Shown: positions 1 to 8,977, counted from the first letter of the stretch. The stretch: DNA of 64,000 nucleotides from Paenarthrobacter nicotinovorans (GCF_007670255.1 NZ_SZVS01000009.1:1-64000); one strand, 5' to 3'. Program-made: numbers and translations. The notes: generated by a model from the sequence alone, not told the origin.

Positions 1-1268
1 ACGGCGCAGGCTCCGACGAGTCCGTCGAGGAGTTTCTGGGCGCGGGAGCGCCGGTCCAGTACCGGCCCGTGGTTGGCTTCGGGGGCAGTGTCTGGGTCTG
101 CTGTGCCGGTGCTGGTGCCGGTGCTGGTGCGGGTGTTGGTGTCTGGTTTTGTGGTGTCGGCCCCTGTGGTGGTGAGTCGGGGGTTGGTGGCGGTGTTCAT
201 GGCGGTGGTGAGGGTTTCGTATTGTTCGGCGGTGGCGAAGATTTCGAGGTGGTGGAGTCCGTAGCGGTGTCGGCGGCGCAGGAACGCGCCTTGGGTGTGG
301 CGGAGGGCTTCTTCGGAGGGTTCGGGGCCGTCTTGGTCGATGCGGTCGGTCCAGCGTCGGGTCATGGTGGTGAGGAAGTCGGGGTCGGACTGGGTGGCGG
401 TGCGGGTCAGGGCGTGTTCCATCCGGGTGATGGTGTCCTGGTCGGTGAGGTGTTGGATCTTGTCCAGGGCGGTGGCGATGATCGTGGCGGACCGGGAGGG
501 TATGTGGGCTGTTGCGAGGGCTTGGGCGAGGTGTTCGCGCCGTGCCGGGACCTGTTGGCCGGTCATTGCCGTTCCGGGTAGGGCATCTGCGGCCAGTGAT
601 AACCGGCGGCGGGCTTCGCCGATCCCGATCCGTAGCCGTGCCCGAAGGAACTCCGCCGCGTTCCGGTACCCGTCATCAAGGACACTGCCCGCACTAGCGC
701 CGGCACTATCAGCGCCTGTACCCGCCCCAGCACCAGTCGCGCCCCCATTTGCTGCAGGCTCGGTCCGCCCTGTACGCCACTCCGGCGCGGCCGATCCCTG
801 CACCTGCAACCGCGCCTGGTTCCGGGTCCGTTCCACGGCTTGGGCCGCAATCACCTGAACGTACTCAAGGACCCGTGAGATCTCCTCGACCCTGCCCGCG
901 AAATCCGCCGCCTCCACGAACCCGAACAACCGGGCATCCGCCACAGCAGCACCCCGCAAACCGGCCAACGCCTCCACCGCATCATCAAGGAAAGCGCCGA
1001 CCTCTGGGGCAGACCCGGCGGGGGCCACGCTGTTCGCATCCGCGTCACCAAGCCGGGGCAGAATGCGGGTATCGTCTGGAAGTGTCAAAGGGGGGTGTCC
1101 CGCACGGCCGTCGTTGGGCGGTTGCAGCGCAGGGGAGTCCCTCACGTGAAGCAACAGCCCCGGTGACGCCGCTCCACCGCCACCCGACGGTCCTCCATGA
1201 CCCAAGAGCGCTCCTCCAGTATCCTGGGACGCCGTCCCAAGTCCACTAAGCCGCCCCATCCCATCCAT
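1..1268 (-). CDS. DUF222 (HNH endonuclease-family) protein, 3' end outside window
   Basis: The frame is open from ATG at 1268 (alternative ATG 1259) to the left edge, about 422 residues. The DUF222 core begins near residue 95 with GAFLDDAVEALAGLRG and continues through AAEFLRARLRIGIGEARRR, ILRs typical of the many DUF222 paralogues in Arthrobacter. In most family members a C-terminal HNH nuclease domain follows; here it would lie beyond the edge and cannot be confirmed. Two low-complexity stretches (Gly/Ala/Thr-rich around 700-760, Thr/Asp/Pro-rich around 90-170) interrupt the domain. The first 90 residues are Gly/Pro-rich and may be poorly folded. The cellular role of these proteins is not established; mobility has been proposed because of their copy number. 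Confidence 0.8.
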   Translation of the reverse strand, partial: MDGMGRLSGLGTASQDTGGALLGHGGPSGGGGAASPGLLLHVRDSPALQPPNDGRAGHPPLTLPDDTRILPRLGDADANSVAPAGSAPEVGAFLDDAVEALAGLRGAAVADARLFGFVEAADFAGRVEEISRVLEYVQVIAAQAVERTRNQARLQVQGSAAPEWRTGRTEPAANGGATGAGAGTGADSAGASAGSVLDDGYRNAAEFLRARLRIGIGEARRRLSLAADALPGTAMTGQQVPARREHLAQALATAHIPSRSATIIATALDKIQHLTDQDTITRMEHALTRTATQSDPDFLTTMTRRWTDRIDQDGPEPSEEALRHTQGAFLRRRHRYGLHHLEIFATAEQYETLTTAMNTATNPRLTTTGADTTKPDTNTRTSTGTSTGTADPDTAPEANHGPVLDRRSRAQKLLDGLVGACA

Positions 1269-1393
1269 GAATCAAGCCTGTCACCCCGGCAGAAACCCCA
1301 TAAGCCCACAACCCCCGTATGTGGACAAACCACCCTATGTGGACAACGGCCGCTTTCGCCGCACCCGCCACTTGGCGTGCGTATTCTTTAGCC

Positions 1394-2068
1394 ATGCTGC
1401 TGCTTGTGGACCTCGACAACACCTTGGTCGACAGGGCCGCGGCCTTCAATGCTTGGGCACGCTCGTTCATCGGGACATTGGGGGGACCCGCGACTGACGC
1501 AGAGTGGCTCATCGACGCGGACCAAGACGGCTACGAGTCCCGGGATTCCCTTGCCCATGCCATCGGGCAGCGATTCGAGACGGCACCGGATACCGGGGAA
1601 ATCAGGCATATGTTGCTGTTTGACCACGTGCCCCTGATGACCCTGGACCAAAGCGTCACATCCGCTCTGGGAAATGCCCGTGAAGCGGGATGGAAAATAG
1701 GCATCGTTACCAACGGCGCGACAAAGCAGCAAACGCTCAAGATCCGTCGGCTCGGTCTCGAAGCCTTTGTGGATGCCGTCATTATTTCCGAGGCCGTGGG
1801 GGTGAAGAAACCAGACCCCGAAATCTTCCGAATTGCCACCGCCAGTCTCGGCGCAACCGGCGCAACCGGAGTAACCGGTTGGATGGTTGGCGACCACCCA
1901 ACCGCAGACATCGCGGGCGGCCGACGGGCGGGACTGAAAACGGCCTGGGTCTCGCGAGGCAAAACCTGGGCCGGGGACACTGGCTCCCTGGGCCTTGCCG
2001 CCCCGGATCTGGTTGCTCCGACGGCTGCGGAAGCCATCAATGCGGTCGTCTGTGGGCAGCAAGTCTGA
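1394..2068 (+). CDS. HAD-superfamily hydrolase
   Basis: The protein of 224 residues carries all four HAD motifs: DLDNT with nucleophile Asp6 and Asp8, TNG at 106-108, the Lys pair 138-139 followed by PDPEIF, and GDHPTAD at 166-172. This is the layout of cytosolic phosphatases of the YjjG/Gph type acting on small phosphate esters; the substrate cannot be read from sequence. The frame extends upstream to 1319, but the motif-I sequence starts right after ATG 1394, the usual position in this family. A short repeat GATGATGVTG at 154-162 lies in a loop before motif IV. The gene converges with the minus-strand amidotransferase gene across a repeat-filled gap. Confidence 0.85.
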   Translation: MLLLVDLDNTLVDRAAAFNAWARSFIGTLGGPATDAEWLIDADQDGYESRDSLAHAIGQRFETAPDTGEIRHMLLFDHVPLMTLDQSVTSALGNAREAGWKIGIVTNGATKQQTLKIRRLGLEAFVDAVIISEAVGVKKPDPEIFRIATASLGATGATGVTGWMVGDHPTADIAGGRRAGLKTAWVSRGKTWAGDTGSLGLAAPDLVAPTAAEAINAVVCGQQV

Positions 2069-2100
2069 GGGACGCAGGACCCCCGTGAACGGCATGTCCA

Positions 2101-2197
2101 CGACGACGGCCCCCACCGCACGACGACGGCCCCCACCGCACGGCGGCACCCCCACCGCACGGCGGCGCCCCCACCGCACGGGGGCACCCCCACCGCA
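2101..2197. repeat. Tandem repeat, five units of 19-20 bp
   Basis: Two identical 20-bp units (2101-2120, 2121-2140) are followed by three 19-bp units (2141-2159, 2160-2178, 2179-2197), all ending in CCCCCACCGCA. The array sits between the convergent HAD and glutamine amidotransferase genes. The units contain no spacers, so this is not CRISPR. The repeated ACCGCAC can pair with GTGCGGT in the neighbouring array at 2237-2290, so the whole gap could fold into a long imperfect hairpin and act as a bidirectional terminator. Confidence 0.9.
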
Positions 2198-2236
2198 CGA
2201 CGCCGGTCCCCCCCCCAACGGCGCCAGGTCGCCGTC

Positions 2237-2290
2237 GTGCGGTACTCGGCTGAGGTGCGGTACTCGGCTGAGGTGCGTTGCTCGCCCGAG
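2237..2290. repeat. Tandem repeat, three units of 18 bp
   Basis: Units at 2237-2254 and 2255-2272 are identical (GTGCGGTACTCGGCTGAG); the third at 2273-2290 is degenerate. Their GTGCGGT core is complementary to ACCGCAC repeated in the array just upstream. The array ends 10 bp before the stop codon of the minus-strand amidotransferase gene. Confidence 0.85.
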
Positions 2291-2300
2291 GCGCGGAGAC

Positions 2301-3158
2301 TTACGGCGCCTGCGAAGCCGCCGCCGCTGGTTCCAAGTCATCGAGCGCGAGGAGGTGGGCCGGGGGATCAGGGAAGGCGATACTGGACGTGACCTCCAGG
2401 TCCGGTCCGACATGCACCAGTTCGCCGGACGCCAGGGGCCGCCAGCCGGGATTGTGGTCCATTGGTTCGGTGGCGAAGAGGACATGCGCCGACCGGGAGA
2501 GTTCGGTGCTGCGGGAGCGGATGCGTTCACTTCGTGCGTCGAGCGGGCTGGGTTCGACCGGATGCCGTTCCAACATGAACAGTTCGTGCGTCGCCGGGTA
2601 CCTGAGCGCCCACATGTCGGTGGCCGTCGTCAGGATGAAATTGAGACTGAACACCGGAAGTTCCCTGGCGATCCACCTGACGGCGCCCAGGATCCCAGCG
2701 CGGACATCCCCGTCGGCGGCCCGGGTCTCCGCAGTGATCAGTGCGAAAAGACGCTCGCTGTCCGATTGGCCCTGCACCAGGTCCATCGCGCCGAGCTCAA
2801 CAAGGCGGGAATCAAGCTTTTCCAGCCCCCGGAGCACCCCGTTGTGGGCGAAGATCCGGCCGTCTTGCTCGAAAGGGTGGGTGTTGACGAGGGTGAGGGC
2901 GCCGGTACTGGCGTACCGCACGTGTGCCAGGAAGGTGGTGCTTTTAAGGTCGCGGGCTTCGCGGGCAAAGGCGTGGTCCTCCCATGCTGCCAGCGGTTGT
3001 TTGGCTACATGGGGGTTGCCTGCCGCGTCGAAGGTCCCTATTCCTGCGCCATCAGGTTCCTTCCGGCTCTGGATCGAGAGGCTGTCCGGCGCGTTCAGCA
3101 GCCAGAACGTGGCGCGGACTGGGTAGGCGCCGGCATGCAGCCCGAAGAGTCGGCACAT
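2301..3158 (-). CDS. Class II glutamine amidotransferase (YafJ-like)
   Basis: Starting at ATG 3158 the protein begins MCRLFG, so Cys2 becomes the N-terminal nucleophile after Met removal, as in Ntn-type glutaminases; the longer frame to 3176 would bury it. Further family motifs are EPDGAGIG, HVRYAS, NTHPF, AHNGVL and GQSDSERLFALI. The expected activity is release of ammonia or glutamate from a glutamine or gamma-glutamyl substrate. It is a stand-alone domain of 285 residues with no synthase partner domain. It lies 21 bp downstream of gadB on the same strand, presumably one transcript, so it may supply glutamate to the decarboxylase; that link is inference. Confidence 0.85.
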   Translation of the reverse strand: MCRLFGLHAGAYPVRATFWLLNAPDSLSIQSRKEPDGAGIGTFDAAGNPHVAKQPLAAWEDHAFAREARDLKSTTFLAHVRYASTGALTLVNTHPFEQDGRIFAHNGVLRGLEKLDSRLVELGAMDLVQGQSDSERLFALITAETRAADGDVRAGILGAVRWIARELPVFSLNFILTTATDMWALRYPATHELFMLERHPVEPSPLDARSERIRSRSTELSRSAHVLFATEPMDHNPGWRPLASGELVHVGPDLEVTSSIAFPDPPAHLLALDDLEPAAAASQAP

Positions 3159-3179
3159 TGCGGCCTCCTGTCGCAAGAA

Positions 3180-4580
3180 TCAGTGGTGGAAGACCTCGGA
3201 CTGCCTGTCCGTGGGCATGGGCGAGGTGAGGCTGTCCAGGTAGTCCACGGCTTTGGTGAGGTCGGCCAGGAAGCTGGAGGCGAGGTCGCGGGTAAAACCG
3301 TTCCGTACGACGATCCTCTGGACTGTTACCTCGCTCAATCCATCGGGCAACGGGTAGGCCGGCACCAGCCACCCGTTCATGCGCAGGCGTTCGGAAAGGT
3401 GGTGGAGGTTCCAGTGCTCTGTGTAACCCTCGGTGAGCTGCCAGGCGAACACGGGGATGTCCGAGCCGTCGCTCCATAGGGTGAAAGCGTCCATGGCTCC
3501 GATCGCGCCGGAAAGGTAGAGCGCCACATCGCGCGAAGTGGCCTGGACGGATCTGTACCCCGCAAAGCCGAGCCGCAGGAACAGGTAGTACTGCAGGAGA
3601 ACCTGTGCGCCGGGCCTGGAAAAGTTCAAGGCAAAGGTGGGCATGTCCCCGCCCAGGTAGCTGACATGGAAGATCAGGTCTTCCGGGAGGGCCTCCGCGT
3701 CACGCCACACCACCCAGCCCAGGCCGGGATACACCAAGCCGTATTTGTGGCCGGAGGTATTGATCGACGCTACTCGGGGAAGCCTGAAATCCCACGCCAT
3801 TTCGGGCTGCAGGAAAGGTGCAACCATGGCGCCGGACGCTCCATCGACGTGGATGGGGATGTCCAGGCCGCGGCGGCCCTGGATCTCGTCCAATGCTTCG
3901 GAGATGAGTTTTACGGGCTCGTAGAGCCCGGTGTAGGTGACGCCCAGGATGGCGACGACGCCGATCGTGTTTTCGTCGACGTACTGGTCCAGGTCATGGC
4001 CGTCCAGGGTGGGATGTTCGGTGGAGACCGGCACAAAGCGCGGTTCGACTTCCCAGTAATTGCAGAACTTTTCCCAGCACACCTGGACTGCGGAGCTGAG
4101 CACGAGATTGGGTTTGTCCGTTGGCTTGCCTGCTGCGCGGCGTGCGTGTTGCCAGCGGCGTTTCAGGGCCAAGCCGCCCAGCATGCATGCTTCCGAGGAT
4201 CCGATGGTGGACGTGCCGATGCTTTTCGAAGGATCCGGCGCGTTCCACAGGTCAGCGAGCATTCGCCAGCACCGTGTCTCGATGAGTGCCGTTTGGGGGT
4301 ATTCGTCCTTGTCGATCATGTTCTTGTCGAACGTTTCCGCGTACAGGGCGGACGCTTCGGTTTCCATCCACGTCCCCACGAACGTTGCCAGGTTCAGGCG
4401 GGAATTGCCGTCCAACATCGCTTCGTCGTGGACAACCTGGTAGGCGGTGGCCGGCAGGGATTCACCTTCGGGCAGGGTGAATCGGGGAAAGATGGTGGAC
4501 TCTCCAGGCCTGCTGAACAGGGGATTGAGTTCGACGGCGGTGTCCGGCTCGTGGTGGGACGTGCGGTGGGCTCTGCTCAT
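3180..4580 (-). CDS. gadB: Glutamate decarboxylase
   Basis: The 466-residue PLP enzyme converts glutamate to GABA and CO2, consuming a proton. The pyridoxal lysine is Lys279 in SINTSGHKYGL, with HVDGASGAM at 244-252 and GSSEACMLGG at 127-136, all as in bacterial GadA/GadB of about 466 residues. The C-terminus ends FHH; in E. coli GadB a C-terminal histidine closes the active site near neutral pH, so this tail could serve the same role. The gene is first of a two-gene unit with the glutamine amidotransferase. No GadC-type antiporter is in the window, so acid-resistance function is not assured. Confidence 0.95.
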   Translation of the reverse strand: MSRAHRTSHHEPDTAVELNPLFSRPGESTIFPRFTLPEGESLPATAYQVVHDEAMLDGNSRLNLATFVGTWMETEASALYAETFDKNMIDKDEYPQTALIETRCWRMLADLWNAPDPSKSIGTSTIGSSEACMLGGLALKRRWQHARRAAGKPTDKPNLVLSSAVQVCWEKFCNYWEVEPRFVPVSTEHPTLDGHDLDQYVDENTIGVVAILGVTYTGLYEPVKLISEALDEIQGRRGLDIPIHVDGASGAMVAPFLQPEMAWDFRLPRVASINTSGHKYGLVYPGLGWVVWRDAEALPEDLIFHVSYLGGDMPTFALNFSRPGAQVLLQYYLFLRLGFAGYRSVQATSRDVALYLSGAIGAMDAFTLWSDGSDIPVFAWQLTEGYTEHWNLHHLSERLRMNGWLVPAYPLPDGLSEVTVQRIVVRNGFTRDLASSFLADLTKAVDYLDSLTSPMPTDRQSEVFHH

Positions 4581-4910
4581 GGGCCAGCTCCTTGGATTCG
4601 TTCGCGCGGGGCTACTCGTCTGCGGCTCACGCTACCCGGCGTGGGTCGCCCACCCAAGCTTTCCGAACGTTCTACGGCTGCCGCTCCAAGAATCCTGGGA
4701 AACGGCTCGGAAGGCGGCTGGGACGACCTTCAGCCATAGCTGGGAATTTCCCGAAAAGACTTGCGAAGAAAACAGTAAGCATGCTTATGGTATTGGTGTT
4801 CCTTAAAGCTGACGGGTTGAAGCTTCCCCGTACCAGCGACTGGAAACCATGCCTGGTGATGCAGCCCGCTTGGCGATCCACACAAGAGAACCGCATTCCA
4901 AGGAGACGAA
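4581..4910. promoter_or_regulatory. Divergent promoter region gadB / PRC-barrel gene, with 12-bp palindrome
   Basis: This 330-bp gap holds no convincing gene. A perfect palindrome TAAGCATGCTTA lies at 4776-4787 in a locally AT-rich stretch (4741-4805), about 125 bp upstream of the PRC-barrel gene. It is a candidate operator. An SD sequence AAGGAGACGA at 4900-4909 precedes ATG 4911. I see no clear sigma-70 -35/-10 pair. Confidence 0.5.
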
Positions 4911-5747
4911 ATGCTCGCAAGGGAAAACATTGACCGTTTGTTGGGCCTCGACGGTAACGTCCGCACCACGGAGGGCGACAAAGTTGGGTCCATCGGCACT
5001 TTCTACACCGACGACGATACCGGGGAGCCCACCTGGGTCACCGTCAAGACCGGCCTCTTCGGCAGCTCGGAATCGTTTGTCCCGTTGCGGGAGGCCGCCG
5101 TGGAGGGCGACGACGTCGTTGTTCCGTTCAGCAAGGACCACATCAAGGATGCCCCGAGGGTTGCCGATGACGGACACCTTGATCCCGGTGAGGAAAGCCG
5201 GCTCTACAACCACTACGGTCTCGAGGGGGCATACGGCAACGACGGCCACGCGCGCGGCACGGACTTCGCGGCCGGCACCGCCGCCACAACCGGCACGGCT
5301 GACTACGCCGACACCACCCGCACGGACTACACCGACACCACCGACACCACCGACACCAGCCGTGATGACGCCGCAATGACCCGTTCGGAAGAGCGCCTCA
5401 ACGTTGGCACGGAGAAGCAGGCCACGGGGCGGGCCCGCCTCCGCAAGTACATCACCACGGAAAACGTCACCACCACAGTCCCCGTGGAGCGCGAGGAAGT
5501 CCGGCTGGAGCGTGAACCCATCACTGATTCCAACGCCGGTGACGCCCTGTCCGGTCCCGACCTCACTGAGAGCGAGCACGTAGTGACCCTCCACGAGGAA
5601 CGTCCCGTAGTGGAGAAGGAAACCGTGCCCGTAGAGCGCGTTCGCCTCGAAAAGGAGACGGTCAGGGACGACGTCGAGGTGGAAGAAGAGGTTCGCAAGG
5701 AACGCATTGAAACCGACGGAACGGACAGGGACGACATCCGTCGCTGA
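4911..5747 (+). CDS. PRC-barrel and DUF2382 (YsnF/AvaK) stress protein
   Basis: The 278-residue protein has an N-terminal PRC-barrel (about 5-85: NIDRLLGLDGNVRTTEGDKVGSI..., TWVTVKTGLFG) and a C-terminal DUF2382 domain (about 150-270) made of charged repeats such as VPVEREEVRLEREPI and VPVERVRLEKETV. A Thr/Asp/Tyr-rich linker (about 120-145) joins them. Proteins of this architecture are common in stress-tolerant bacteria and are usually annotated as YsnF/AvaK-like; the biochemical role is unknown. ATG 4911 has a strong SD. A perfect hairpin terminator follows the stop codon, so the gene is probably monocistronic. Confidence 0.9.
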   Translation: MLARENIDRLLGLDGNVRTTEGDKVGSIGTFYTDDDTGEPTWVTVKTGLFGSSESFVPLREAAVEGDDVVVPFSKDHIKDAPRVADDGHLDPGEESRLYNHYGLEGAYGNDGHARGTDFAAGTAATTGTADYADTTRTDYTDTTDTTDTSRDDAAMTRSEERLNVGTEKQATGRARLRKYITTENVTTTVPVEREEVRLEREPITDSNAGDALSGPDLTESEHVVTLHEERPVVEKETVPVERVRLEKETVRDDVEVEEEVRKERIETDGTDRDDIRR

Positions 5748-5772
5748 CCCACCCGGGACGCGCGTTAGGCGC

Positions 5773-5814
5773 GGTTGACGTCCGACGGCGGCAGGTCGCC
5801 GTCGGACGTCAACC
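5773..5814. terminator. Hairpin terminator after PRC-barrel gene
   Basis: Perfect 18-bp inverted repeat (5773-5790 with 5797-5814) and 6-nt loop, 26 bp after the stop codon. There is no T-run, typical of actinobacterial terminators. The arm contains GACGGCGG, a seed seen in several other hairpins of this window. Confidence 0.75.
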
Positions 5815-5932
5815 CACCGGCTGCGGAAGCACAGAAGGCGGAAGCGCCGGCGGCGGACCTACTGCAGGAGACACGCCGGCCGCGAAACAACTGCCGCTAT
5901 CGCAAAAGCGGCGACGATGGGACGATTTTCAT

Positions 5933-6127
5933 ATGGGCGAACAAGAGAAACACCAGCCCTCCGAGCCGGCAGGGATTGCGGCAGAGGACGCGGGCGCGCC
6001 AACAACGCAGCAGCTTCGGACCGTCGGGCAGCGCCGGCGCGAAGCGGAACGGAAGCTCGATATCCACCTGGAAGAAGCCCGCCATAAGGGTGAAACTACT
6101 GAAGGCGTGGATCATTCCGAAGGGTAG
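5933..6127 (+). CDS. Small charged hypothetical protein
   Basis: A 64-residue frame, MGEQEKHQPSEPAGIAAEDA at the N-terminus, then a basic/acidic helix-like segment (QRRREAERKLDIHLEEARHK). It overlaps the 3' end of the convergent GH15 gene by 32 bp. The composition looks like a real protein rather than a shadow frame, but the SD is weak and I recognise no family. It could be a small stress-related protein given its neighbour. Confidence 0.4.
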   Translation: MGEQEKHQPSEPAGIAAEDAGAPTTQQLRTVGQRRREAERKLDIHLEEARHKGETTEGVDHSEG

Positions 6128-7946
6128 ATGCGCCGGAGTGTCCGCCGTTGCCGAACGGGGTGTCGCTCTTGTGGGCCTCCCCGTGGTGCAACTGCAAGGC
6201 GCTGTGGATCAGCGGGAAATGACTGAACGCCTGGGGAGTGTTTCCGAGCTGCCTCCGGGCGCGGGGATCCCATTCTTCACTGAGAAGACCCACGTCATTG
6301 CGCAGGCTGAGGAGCCGCTCGAAGAGTTCTGTAGCTTCACCGCTTCGGCCGATACCCAGCAGCGCATCCACCAGCCAGAACGAACACGCCAGGAATACCC
6401 CTTCGTTCCCGGGCAGGCCGTCGTGGCCGGATTGGGTCCGGTATCTGAGAACCAGGCCGTCCTCCGTGAGTCCTTTTTGAATAGCCTCCACCGTTCCGGC
6501 AACGCGCGGATGCCGGTGCGGCAGGAAGCCTACGCGGGGCACCAGCAGCAGGCTCGCATCCAGTTCCTTGCTGCCGTAGGACTGAACGAAGCTGTTGAGG
6601 TCCTCGTCGAAGCCCCTGGTCATGACGTCGTTATGGATTTCGCTGCGAAGCGCCGCCCATCGGTCATGCGGGCCGGGCAGGCCGGAGGTCCGTACGGCTT
6701 TGACCATGCGGTCTGCCGCTACCCAGGCCATGACCTTGGAATGCGTGAAGTGGCGCCGGGGTCCGCGCATTTCCCATAGCCCGTTGTCCGGCTGGTTCCA
6801 GGCCCCTTCGAGGTATTCCATCAAGGCCACCTGGATGTCCCAGGAATTGTCCACCGTGCCGTCAGGGGAGGCGGCCCGGGTCAGCGAGAGGCCATCCAGG
6901 ACTTCACCCCAGACGTCCAGTTGGAGCTGCGGAGCGGCCGCATTCCCCGTACGTACGGGCATGGACCCTTCATAACCGGCAAGCCAGGGGATGCTCGCCT
7001 CCGGAAGCCTCCGGGCGCCGTCGAGTCCGTACACGATCTGAAGCTGGGACGGGTCGCCGGCGATCGCCCTGAGCAGCCAATCCCGCCAAGCGGAGGCCTC
7101 TTCCGTGTAGCCGGCGGCGAGAAGCGACTGCAGCGTCAGTGTCGCATCCCGCAGCCAGCAGAACCGGTAATCCCAGTTCCGTGGTCCGCCGATCTGCTCG
7201 GGCAGGGACGTGGTGGCGGCGGCCACGATGCCGCCGGTGGGTTCGTACGTGAGGGCTTTGAGGGTGATGAGTGATCTCTCCACCGGCTCCTTGTACTTGC
7301 CCACTATCTTGCTCCGGCCGATCCACTCCAGCCAGTACGACTCCGTCGCATTGAGCGCCCGAAGGGGATCGATCCTGCGGGGCTCGCGTTCATGGCTCGG
7401 AGCCCAGCGAAGGACAAAGGGGACCTTGTCTCCGGCGCGGACCGTGAAGTCGCTGTAGGTCCGGTTGTCCCGCCCGACAAGCGGGGCGTGGGTAGTAACG
7501 TACGCCGAATCGGGCCCCGCGACCGCGCTGATGCCGTGCTTGCTGTGACGTACCCAGGGAACGACGCTGCCGTAGTCGAAGCGCAGGACCAGTTCCATGT
7601 GCATGTCCACCTCGCCGGACACACCTTCGACAATCCGCACCAGGTCCACGGCGTCGTCGCGGACCGGCATGAAGTCGATCACCTTCACCGAACCGCCGGC
7701 CACTTCCCACACCGTCTCCAGGATGAGGGTGTCTCCCCGGTATTGGCGGCGGGTGCAGTTGCCGCCGTCGGGAGTCCCGGCAGGTGCCAACAGCCACCGT
7801 CCCGCCTCGGGCTTGTCCAGCAACGCCGCGAAGCAGGCGGGCGAGTCGAACCTCGGGAGGCACATCCAGTCAATGGACCCGCTTTGTCCCACCAGGGCCG
7901 CGGTGTTCAAATCCCCGATGATTGCGTAGTCCTCGATCCTCGCCAT
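6096..7946 (-). CDS. Glycoside hydrolase family 15 protein (glucoamylase/trehalase-like)
   Basis: The 616-residue protein begins MARIEDYAIIGDLNTAALVG, the standard N-terminus of actinobacterial GH15 enzymes, so ATG 7946 is preferred over longer frames to 8051. The (alpha/alpha)6 catalytic part shows GPRNWDYRFCWLRDATLTL and the C-terminal LSEEWDPRARRQLGNTPQAF, which hold the conserved catalytic glutamates. Characterised relatives in mycobacteria are phosphate-dependent trehalases; others are glucodextranases or glucoamylases, so the exact substrate stays open. There is no signal peptide, implying cytosolic action. It is divergent from the NAD-binding protein gene. Confidence 0.88.
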   Translation of the reverse strand: MARIEDYAIIGDLNTAALVGQSGSIDWMCLPRFDSPACFAALLDKPEAGRWLLAPAGTPDGGNCTRRQYRGDTLILETVWEVAGGSVKVIDFMPVRDDAVDLVRIVEGVSGEVDMHMELVLRFDYGSVVPWVRHSKHGISAVAGPDSAYVTTHAPLVGRDNRTYSDFTVRAGDKVPFVLRWAPSHEREPRRIDPLRALNATESYWLEWIGRSKIVGKYKEPVERSLITLKALTYEPTGGIVAAATTSLPEQIGGPRNWDYRFCWLRDATLTLQSLLAAGYTEEASAWRDWLLRAIAGDPSQLQIVYGLDGARRLPEASIPWLAGYEGSMPVRTGNAAAPQLQLDVWGEVLDGLSLTRAASPDGTVDNSWDIQVALMEYLEGAWNQPDNGLWEMRGPRRHFTHSKVMAWVAADRMVKAVRTSGLPGPHDRWAALRSEIHNDVMTRGFDEDLNSFVQSYGSKELDASLLLVPRVGFLPHRHPRVAGTVEAIQKGLTEDGLVLRYRTQSGHDGLPGNEGVFLACSFWLVDALLGIGRSGEATELFERLLSLRNDVGLLSEEWDPRARRQLGNTPQAFSHFPLIHSALQLHHGEAHKSDTPFGNGGHSGASTLRNDPRLQ

Positions 7947-8080
7947 GGGACAGATCCTAGTCTGCGTCGCTGGCAGCCGCGGGAGAGGCTCGACGGCGGC
8001 ACTCGCCTTGGCGGGTTGGGTCTGGTCTCGTTTCCGGGTGCGTGCTACCACTGACGTAGGAACAAACCCGAGGAGATGCT

Positions 8081-8977
8081 GTGGCCGAAGATCTGCCTGT
8101 CCTTGTTGTTGGCGCTACCGGATTCCTGGGCGGCCAAGTGGTGGATGAGCTCCTGAAACGCGGCAAGAAGGTCCGGGCGCTGGTGCGTCCTGGATCGAAA
8201 GCCGCCAAGCTTGAGGCCAAAGGCGTGGAAATTGCCCGCGGAGACATGTTGGACACGGCCTCGCTGATCACGGCCATGACGGGTGTTTCAGGAGCGATCT
8301 CGACCGCCGCCGGCTACACCAGGAATGACAAGAACACCAAGCTCATCGACAGTTACGGCAACAGCAACCTGGCCGTCGCAGCCAAGTATGCGGCCGTTCC
8401 ACGGTTTGTGCTGATCAGTATCCTCACGTGCGACCAGACACCCCAGATCCCGCACTTTTGGAACAAAAAGCTGGCTGAAGACAAGTTCGAGGAGCTCGGG
8501 GTTCCGTTCGTCGCGCTGCGGCCGGGTGCCTTCTTCGACCAGGCCGTGGGGATGGGTGGCGATCCCTTCGCGAAGGGTCGCTTTGTGTGGCTTGGCTCCA
8601 AGGAGGCCAAGCTGACGTTCGTTCTGGCGAGCGACCTCGCCGGCTACTTGGCGGCCGCCGTCGATGCCGACGTCGTTGACGGTGAGCGCATCGACATCGG
8701 CTGGACGCGGCCGGTGAGCATGCAGGAAGCCGCGGAGCTTGCGGGCAGGCGGGCCGGCAAGCCGGTCAAAGTCATGTCCGTGCCCACTGGCGCAATTACA
8801 GGACTCGGCAAGGCGACCGCCAAGGTCCTTCCCCTGGTGTCGGATATGGCCAGCATGGTGGCGTGGTTCGAGACGGGGAAGTACGTCGCGGACACTTCCC
8901 GGCAGGAGCAGGTGTTCGGTCCGGCACCGACACCTGAGGATGCCATCGGCCGGGTGGCTGAGCGGTACGGCCACTGA
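8081..8977 (+). CDS. NAD(P)-binding NmrA-like atypical SDR
   Basis: The 298-residue protein has a Rossmann motif GATGFLGG at residues 10-17, then KVRALVRPGSKAAKLEAKGV and a GDMLD acidic turn, as in NmrA/atypical short-chain dehydrogenases. These act as NAD(P)H-dependent oxidoreductases or redox sensors; substrate unknown. Translation starts at GTG 8081 behind GAGGAG. It is monocistronic and divergent from the GH15 gene. Confidence 0.8.
   Translation: MAEDLPVLVVGATGFLGGQVVDELLKRGKKVRALVRPGSKAAKLEAKGVEIARGDMLDTASLITAMTGVSGAISTAAGYTRNDKNTKLIDSYGNSNLAVAAKYAAVPRFVLISILTCDQTPQIPHFWNKKLAEDKFEELGVPFVALRPGAFFDQAVGMGGDPFAKGRFVWLGSKEAKLTFVLASDLAGYLAAAVDADVVDGERIDIGWTRPVSMQEAAELAGRRAGKPVKVMSVPTGAITGLGKATAKVLPLVSDMASMVAWFETGKYVADTSRQEQVFGPAPTPEDAIGRVAERYGH

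Noticed and set aside
2101..2290. CRISPR-like array
   Set aside because: The units are directly adjacent with no unique spacers and are too short.
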